Below, one piece after another: positions 58,047-64,000 of a stretch of 64,000 nucleotides of DNA. The notes beneath the pieces are model-generated. The model worked only from the letters and a program-made list of their open reading frames with translations. It was not told the origin of the DNA and made no database searches. The stretch lies in contig MU266344.1 in the NCBI GenBank assembly GCA_021014945.1, positions 62,001 through 126,000 of the forward strand. The letters are read 5' to 3'. Numbering within the stretch: position 1 is the stretch's first letter; the number at the start of each line of letters is the position of its first letter. A program made the position numbers and the translations under genes. The stretch comes from Leucogyrophana mollusca (Eukaryota; Basidiomycota; Agaricomycetes; Boletales).

Positions 58047-59726
58047 GATCGCAGAATGGTCGGGGAGAATGCACGCAGGAAGGTGGTGACGAGGATGTAC
58101 GCCACGCACGGTTTATAAACATCATGCTGATTGGCTGTGTTTTCTTAAGTAGCTTTGCGGTGCGATGGCTGTCTCGTCCCCAGACGTGGTGGTGCTCCAA
58201 AATCGGTATGCACCTTCCGGAATTGGACGAAAGCGGATTAGGAACGGCGCGGGAGTCACACCATTTGCACAGTTTTTGATCTCCCCCGTCCCACCACGGA
58301 TGGGAACAAGACTAGGCAGTGATGACGAAAGACCATTCCAAAAATGATGGACTCTAGAAACATCAATACGGTCCAATTCAGTGCGATAATTACCGCGAGA
58401 GATTGCTCGACCTGATCAAGCAAGGAACATAGAAATGGTGGTAAAGAAGGGGCAGGCGCCTTGGAAGGAGATGTGCTCGGGGTTGTGGCCGTACGTGACC
58501 CCCGGAGTGTCATTGATACCACTCTGCTGCGTTCAGCGCCAATGGGAGCCACGACCCTTGCGCGTTCCGTGCTATCAACAAGCTGACTCCCGGAAGCTAA
58601 CGACGACGATGTCGAGCCAAGCCTTAGAGAAGAGGGGTCTGATGCTCTTCGCTTTTGATCGGTGGGTCGCGGAGGGAGGCCGGGTGGGATTCTGGAAATG
58701 GCTGTCAGGTCTTGTGGTTTCGGGTGTGGATATAACTTAGACTCATACGTGTCGTGCAGTTGTTGTGTTTGAAACAGATCCGATTCGAGGACGGACAATA
58801 ATGCATAATGTTATTGTAAGTAGTGCTGCTTCTCCGAGCCCTTGACATTGACAAGCCGCGACCCATCCGGGGCTGCCAGTGCTCGGCACAACTCCGGCTT
58901 TGTCCGGATCCGGACCGGCAGGGACCGGCTAACTGAATTTGAGGCTCACCAATTTGCTCAGTTTTACCAGTCCTCGATCGCAGGGCTGAAGAACAAATTC
59001 GACTTCACCAGGATCAGCGCACACCCCGTGGATATCTTCTCGCCCTCATTGTCCATGCCAGACCTTGTGATCAGTAAGCAATGCCATTTCCCCAAGTCAG
59101 ATCATGGCATGGATTCAGATTCCCCGCTTCGGCCGCACCGTCCTCACTTACACGATTCCAGGGCCTCAACATTCAACCGTTATTCTACGATCAACGAAGG
59201 CGTAATCCAAAGGGGCAAGGAAAGCGAAGACGGCTAAGCCTTTTTCCCGACGGACGAAAAGGCAACCCCGGTGGGGGACAAAACCGCGGAATGACCAGCG
59301 CCCTGACACTCTGGAGCAGACACACTTTGCATCCAGCCGCCTGCCGCTCAGAATCTAGCTTTGACCTTCTGGCAGCGTGCCCGTCGGGTGGGCTCGAAAC
59401 ACGTCGGTGGAAGTCCCTGGAATGGAATTCAAGAATTTTGGTTTGCCTCGTGCATAGATTAGAAACGAAAAGTTTTACGTTTGTTTCACGTACAATGACG
59501 CAGGATCCCGGAACACGGGCCCCCAAGTTGATGCGCTGTGCCTCGAAGCGTTGTTGCAGCCGTCCTCCTAGCCAACACTGCCCGTCAAACTAGCAGGTAC
59601 GCTCAAGCTTCCACTTCTAAGTTTCCTCACGAGCTACATAGGCAAGTACCTTCAGTGGTTTATCGCTGGCAATAGCGTTTTCCTCGCTCTCCGACCCGTT
59701 TTCTGAATACCCACTCTGGTGCAAGA
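58047..59726. promoter_or_regulatory. Divergent region between DUF6533 copy 3 and zinc-finger copy B
   Basis: Includes a patch (about 58150-58745) with no match in copy A. In it a minus-strand open frame (58256 to about 58796, first codon TTG) contains a hydrophobic run SLAVIIALNWTVLMFLESII and could be an exon of a captured gene, but the evidence is thin. From 58745 on, the sequence again follows copy A. Confidence 0.45.
58111..58120. promoter_or_regulatory. Palindromic TATA-like element gtttataaac (copy B)
   Basis: Same palindrome and same distance (65 bp) from the ATG of DUF6533 copy 3 as in copy A. Confidence 0.55.
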
Positions 59727-60188
59727 ATGAACAACCGCTACAAATGCGGCGTGCCATGCGAGCGCAACCCAGAGGGGCCTAACTCGTCACCGAAACGCGT
59801 GCCTACTTTATCGTCAGCGATGGAGAACGATACTCGAGCGTACCAGGAGGAGAGCGCTGGAAAGCGCGAAAAAGAAGGAAAAAGAAGCTCAGGCAGCGAA
59901 AAAGTCCAAGATGGCTGCGCGTGGTGGGGTCGAGGCAAGTGTCTAGTATCTGCGACAGCGACCCGCACCCCGCTAACCTAAGTGCGAGAGCAGTCGCAGC
60001 CAGCACACGCTCGCAGTGGTCTAAGCGCGCCGTCCGCTGGTGCGTCCACGCAACCTTGCGATCCGGACTCGTCGTTCTCAGGACCCTCATTCCCTGCGTC
60101 CTCAACGAACAGCAGAGACGACGCTTCTTCGTCCGCTAGCCTCAGCGTCGTACAGCCAAATCCACAGGACAAGATGGGTGGCATGTAA
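59727..60188 (+). pseudogene. Zinc-finger-like gene, frame-broken copy
   Basis: Counterpart of 54813-55291. Starts MNNRYKCG, but deletions totalling 11 nt between the first cysteine and the conserved cccagaggggcctaac stretch remove the second part of the finger and shift the frame (…CERNPEGPNSSPKRVP). Further small differences follow. The GC-type donor region (gaggcaagtgtctag) and second exon (GLSAPSAGASTQPC…) remain. Not able to make the finger found in copy A. Confidence 0.65.
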
Positions 60189-60733
60189 ACCATACGTATG
60201 TGAGTTGAAGACGTCTGCATCATCGTGTGGTTCAACAGGGGTAACATCAACGTAGCTGGTACTTCCAAGATATCTGCTTGACTGGAGTCTGGTGCCCCTC
60301 GCGCCGGAGTCAAGGACCGGAAAGCACAGCAACCAATTTCTTTCGACAAACCGTGATTCATATTATGCTAATCCCGCGTGCCTGTGTAAAGTAAAGTCAA
60401 ATAATAGGATGAGTTGGCAGCGGAAAGGAAACGAGCGACTCTGTATGGAGGAACGATAACAATTGAAAAGAACAACGAGCGACGGGCGATCGGAATGGAA
60501 TAAGTATGTATGTACGTAGTCTCACAATACAAAGAGTCACCAATATACTTCACCTATACACACAATAAGGAGAGGATGTGGGGGAGGAAAACAATTGAAA
60601 GAAAAATTGTGACGGGAGACTCGTGAGGTGCCATGCGCGGCATGGTGATTCGGATTATCGCGACCCAGTTATAGCGTGTTGACGAGGAAGGGGAGAGATG
60701 AGGCATGGGAATCGAGGATACTTCGGCGGGTCT
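60189..60733. other. Intergenic
   Basis: End of duplication copy B (about 60420) and 3' region of the FHA-RING gene (-). A-rich with gtatgtatgtacgta words near 60500. No gene supported. Confidence 0.5.
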
Positions 60734-62491
60734 TCAACGCTTGCGTTTCCCACTAACAGTCTCCCCTTCTATCCCCCGCTCGATTTCCATCTCCCCGCTC
60801 CCGCTCCCTTCGCCTTCTGACGAATCGTGAGCGGCCTCACCTACCCCATGAACGAGTGGAAGCCCAAACCCCGCCCCTCGGACAACGATCCCAGGGGACA
60901 TACTCCCGTCCCCACCGTCCTCGTCCTCGTCATCCACGTCCCCATCTAGCATCTCCTCGTCAAAGTCGCCAACGGGGTTCATCTGGGGGATATGTCCCTC
61001 CGTGCGTATCACCATCCGTGGGCGGCGCGACGACCGTGGCGCATCTGTCTCGACCTCTGTTTCTGCGCCATCACGGGTCATGGGTGGGGGGACGGCGAGG
61101 AGCTTGGTGACATGGCTTGTGGTTGACGGCGGGGCGGAGGCGGGGGGAACGAGGTCGCCCTCGTCTTCTTCCTCAACCTCGGCTTCGATCTCGACATCTT
61201 CTTCGAGGTCGGCAAAGGTACGGCATAACGGGCACGAAAATGCCGAGGCGTGTGCCTCCAGGAGGGGACGGATGCATTTATAGTGAAAGGCGTGGGAGCA
61301 CGGCGCGATGAAGAGCGCTTGGCGGATTGTTACCGAGAAGAGGCCTACGCGACGTACGATAAGGCGATTAGAAGGGGGGAGATACGAGGGAAAGGGGAGG
61401 GCACGCACAGATACAGCAGTCTTGAATATTCGTCGGGGGCGCTCGTTTCTTCCCTGCTGCGGTCCCGACATTCTCCGCGCTGTTATTCACGGCAAGGGAC
61501 CTCAGTTGCGAAAGAGCGTTCGTGCTAGAACGGCTGTGTATTAGTTTCCACAGCGAGTTGAAATTATTATTGGAATGTACTTGAAAGCGTTAGCCGCTGC
61601 CTGCCACTCTCTCCCGATTTCGATCCGAATCTTTACGGATTTGTAAATATCCTCGGCTCCCCCCTGGTAATCAACGCCCAGCTGGAGAATGTCGCCGTCT
61701 TTGAGCTGGTGGGGTTTCGACTCTTGGCCGGCGGGGGAAAGTCTGACATGGTTGAGAAATGTGCCTGACGAAGACTTCGTATCCTTGATAAAGAACTTTG
61801 TGCTCTCCGACCATATCTCAGCGTGGGCGCGGGAGACGACTTTGGATTTAAATGCGAGCTTGTTTGAGCTGAGAGCGTTGGCTGCTGCGAGGCCTATTCC
61901 TGATCGGTCTGTGAAACGACCAATGCGCAGGGGGAGGTCGCCATCTTTAAGATCGCGAGTGATGGGTTCAAAGCGAAGAGTGCGCCGCGAGTCGAGGTGG
62001 GGGACAAGGCGGATTCGATGGTAGGAAGAATTTGCTGAGGATCCTGAAGCACCACGATTAACGGGGGGTGGCACAGGGAGGGTCATCGCAGCCGCAGTAA
62101 GCGGTGGGGGTGCAGGCGTGGGTACGGCAGAGTGGGGGTTGGAGGTGTTATTCGAGGCAACGTTGCCCGCTGATCGTCTGCGTCTGAGTATGTTCGATAT
62201 GCCCAGCGATGGACCCGATGATGGCGCTGGTGGAGACTGTTGATTCTGTGGAGCCGTGGGCGGGACTCCGAGAGCGCCTGGTGCGGCAGATCGTCTGCGG
62301 TGAGTCTGGCTGGCTGGGGCTTGAACTTGGGCGGGGGGAGAAGGAGTAAGATCGCGGTTAAGGTCTTGTTGTTGTGGGGGCGCTTGCTGAGAGGTCGAAG
62401 TGCCGCGAGGTCTTCCACGGAGAAAGGATCCTAAAATGGTCGTTCGCAGAGGTGGCGACTCTGTCACAAAAACTGGTGATGCGGCTTCCAT
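60734..62491 (-). CDS. DMA1: FHA-RING E3 ubiquitin ligase, Dma1/Chfr type
   Basis: Phospho-dependent ubiquitin ligase; fungal Dma proteins act in the mitotic/spindle checkpoint and septum control. Three exons join in phase: 62491-61581, 61500-61409, 61344-60734, giving 537 aa. An N-terminal Ser/Pro/Gln-rich disordered region is followed by an FHA domain at about residues 165-300: LPLRIGRFTDRSG, VVSRAHAEIWSES and FIKDTKSSSGTFLNHVRLSP. The linker contains SLAVNNSAENVGTAAGKKR. The RING-H2 finger starts at C332 (CCIC), continues APCSHAFHYKCIRPLL and ends CPLCR; an intron splits its first CxxC. The C-terminal 180 residues are acidic and disordered, ending in a basic SGKRKR. This domain order is diagnostic. 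Shares a 520-bp divergent region with the hydrolase gene. Confidence 0.9.
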
Positions 62492-63011
62492 TTCCTACCC
62501 GTAAATTGTACAGAAATAAACGAGGCTCGTCGTCGTCGGTTGTCGTCGTGTAGAGTTGAAATGTAAAGAGTCAAATGTCGTGTCGCAGAGTATTATTTTC
62601 TCGCTGTGATGGAGGCTGAGCGTTGAATGTCACCAAAGCAGGCACGTCCATCTTTGGACATCAGATTATTTAGCCCGCGCCACCGTCTCCCACCCACAGC
62701 CGACACAGACCGCCAGGCGACACAGAAATCAGACAGCCGCTTTGTTAACAAGCCTATGCTGTTCCGTGAAACGCCCTCAGTTAATGTACCGCCTCATCAT
62801 TTCCCCCGAATTTTCGACCGTTTGTACCGCGTTCTATAGACCCAAGCCCCAGGAACACATGCCCACCATGGGATCTATTATAACCGGAGTCCCAGGCCCA
62901 CACACCACCTTCTCAATCAGTTCGTCTGTTGCGCTCTGCCTGGCAACCTGAATACACCCCGCAGGGCTAGCAGTGAGCTCTAGCAACTTAAGCTGTCCTC
63001 GGTGCGATACC
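62492..63011. promoter_or_regulatory. Divergent promoter region (FHA-RING / hydrolase)
   Basis: 520 bp between genes read in opposite directions. No clear TATA. Short ORFs here lack motifs; an upstream ATG at 62861 gives a separate 24-residue frame ending at a stop before the hydrolase start, so at most a short upstream ORF. Confidence 0.5.
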
Positions 63012-64000
63012 ATGCCCACCACCCGCACTGCCTTTGCTGGATCAGTCTGGAGTTCCCCTCATGCCAGCAAGCATGCACTGCTCATTCATGGAATTACTTC
63101 ATCATCACAAACGTGGTACAGTGTGGCAAATAGCCTCGCTGCTCGAGGTGCGTGGGGTCGCATCTGCGCTCTGCCCGGAGCTGATTGCCGGATCCCGGTC
63201 TATTAGGATATCATGTCACTGCCCCCGACCTACTCGGTCACGGTACTGCGAGACGAGGGACCGGGTACACTATATCTGCCCTCGCGGAAGAGCTCCAGCC
63301 GTTCGTAGCTGGCGTCTACGGAGCCGATTTTGGAGGATATGACCTCATCGTTGGCCACTCTCTCGGAGCACTGGTGACGCTCGCTTTCCTCTCCTCAATC
63401 CCACCGGGTAAACCTGTCCGTGTCGTCCTCCTTGATCCTCCCCTCGAGATAGCTCCTGAAACCGAGAGTTACCTCCGTGGTTTGTTCGCAGATCAAGCCA
63501 CCAGTGTTCGGACGCTTGAGCAGCATTTGTCGGATCATCCCCTGTGGACGAGGAAGGATGCAGCTTTGGAGGTCCTAGGCAACAATCTCTGTACCAGTGA
63601 TGTTACTGATGCCATCTTTGAGGTCAGTAAATCCGATCTCTTCTATACGCATCTAATCACACCAATTCAGCAAAACGGCCATCCCTGGTCATTCACGTAC
63701 TTGCTCAATCAAGTCCCTGCATACGTTACCCTTAAGATCCTCGCCGCGGATCCATCTTTGTGGTCTCTTTGCAAAGTGGAACATGCGCCGGCTTTCACCC
63801 AAGTCGTGCTAGGCGCATCGCACTCTATCGAAAGAGAATGTCCTGAGGCTGTACTCAAGGCTGCCCTCGATCCCGCCCTCGACGATCCCTCGGATATCAG
63901 CACCGTGTTCGCGGGATCGGTTTGGGGTTCGTCCAACGCCACGAAGCGCGCACTGCTCATCCACGGCCTGACCTCATCTTCTGCCTCGTCCTGGTTCCGT
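63012..64000 (+). CDS. Alpha/beta hydrolase with a second hydrolase domain starting in frame (runs off right edge)
   Basis: Serine hydrolase fold enzyme; substrate unknown. Exons 63012-63147, 63207-63622 and 63671 to beyond the edge join in phase. First domain: AFAGSVWSSPHASKHALLIH with oxyanion-region HGITSS, TAPDLLGHGTARR, nucleophile elbow GHSLGALV, and a late histidine in VVLGASHSIE. Directly after ALDPALDDPSDIS the same exon continues, with no stop or ATG, into VFAGSVWGSSNATKRALLIH and GLTSSS, a repeat of the start of the first domain. So the protein seems to be a tandem two-domain hydrolase. Alternatives: an intron-linked or misassembled neighbouring gene. The start ATG at 63012 is the second of two in-frame ATGs and fits the domain edge. 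Confidence 0.82.

Larger units (their letters stand above)
56285..60420. repeat. Segmental duplication, copy B
   Basis: Partner of 51770-55525, same orientation. Longer by about 380 bp, mainly because the patch upstream of its DUF6533 gene (about 58150-58745) is unrelated to and longer than that of copy A (about 53600-53828). Contains DUF6533 copy 3 and a frame-broken zinc-finger copy. Confidence 0.85.

Noticed and set aside
58256..58798. 180-aa minus-strand ORF in the copy B promoter patch
   Set aside because: Begins with TTG and has no counterpart in copy A; kept only as a note that it might be an exon of a captured gene.

Overview
The window comes from a filamentous basidiomycete, most likely an agaricomycete (mushroom-forming fungus). 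Genes are packed on both strands. They are cut by many short introns of roughly 50-60 nt with GT..AG ends, so most proteins must be assembled from several small ORFs. The protein set is also typical: a basidiomycete-type terpene synthase, DUF6533 membrane proteins, CorA-like membrane proteins with a GMN motif, a Pil1 eisosome protein, old yellow enzymes and an F-box protein. No rRNA, confident tRNA, CRISPR or prokaryotic operon structure was seen.

Layout. 1-9.2 kb: the 5' part of a terpene synthase running off the left edge (-), the nucleoporin NDC1 (+), an unrecognised 487-aa protein (-), a short-chain dehydrogenase SDR1 (-) and an unrecognised 347-aa protein (-). 10.8-13.7 kb: a Pil1/Lsp1 eisosome protein with a very long disordered tail (+). 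14-19.5 kb: three more SDR loci, namely SDR2 (-), a C-terminally truncated SDR3 (+) and a different full-length SDR4 (+). 20.5-27.7 kb: conserved housekeeping genes, namely a TMEM184/OST-alpha membrane protein (-), a Kelch protein (+), a Pmp20-type peroxiredoxin (+) and a small basic nuclear-type protein (+).

27.7-48.8 kb is more plastic. It holds a DUF6533 membrane protein (-), a secreted SMP-30/gluconolactonase-like protein (-), an orphan multi-exon gene (-), and two old yellow enzyme paralogues in opposite orientation 10.5 kb apart. Between the OYE genes lie a broken and an intact CorA-like gene, both (-). An F-box gene (-) follows. 48.8-60.4 kb is repeat-rich and is dominated by a tandem segmental duplication of about 4 kb. 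Each copy carries a DUF6533 gene (-) and a small zinc-finger-like gene (+). The right end has a Dma1-type FHA-RING ubiquitin ligase (-) and an alpha/beta hydrolase (+) in which a second hydrolase domain begins in frame before the window ends.

Functional reading. The left half has a terpene cyclase within 20 kb of four SDRs, which could be a loose terpenoid-tailoring neighbourhood, but NDC1 and PIL1 lie between them, so this is only a hypothesis. The two OYE copies differ at the C-terminus: one ends in a canonical peroxisomal signal (SKL), the other in STL. The peroxiredoxin ends in AKL, another peroxisomal signal. Birth and decay of local duplicates (SDR, OYE, CorA-like, DUF6533, zinc finger) is the main theme of the window. 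Exon joins were worked out by hand from GT/AG sites, reading phase and expected family motifs, and have no transcript support.
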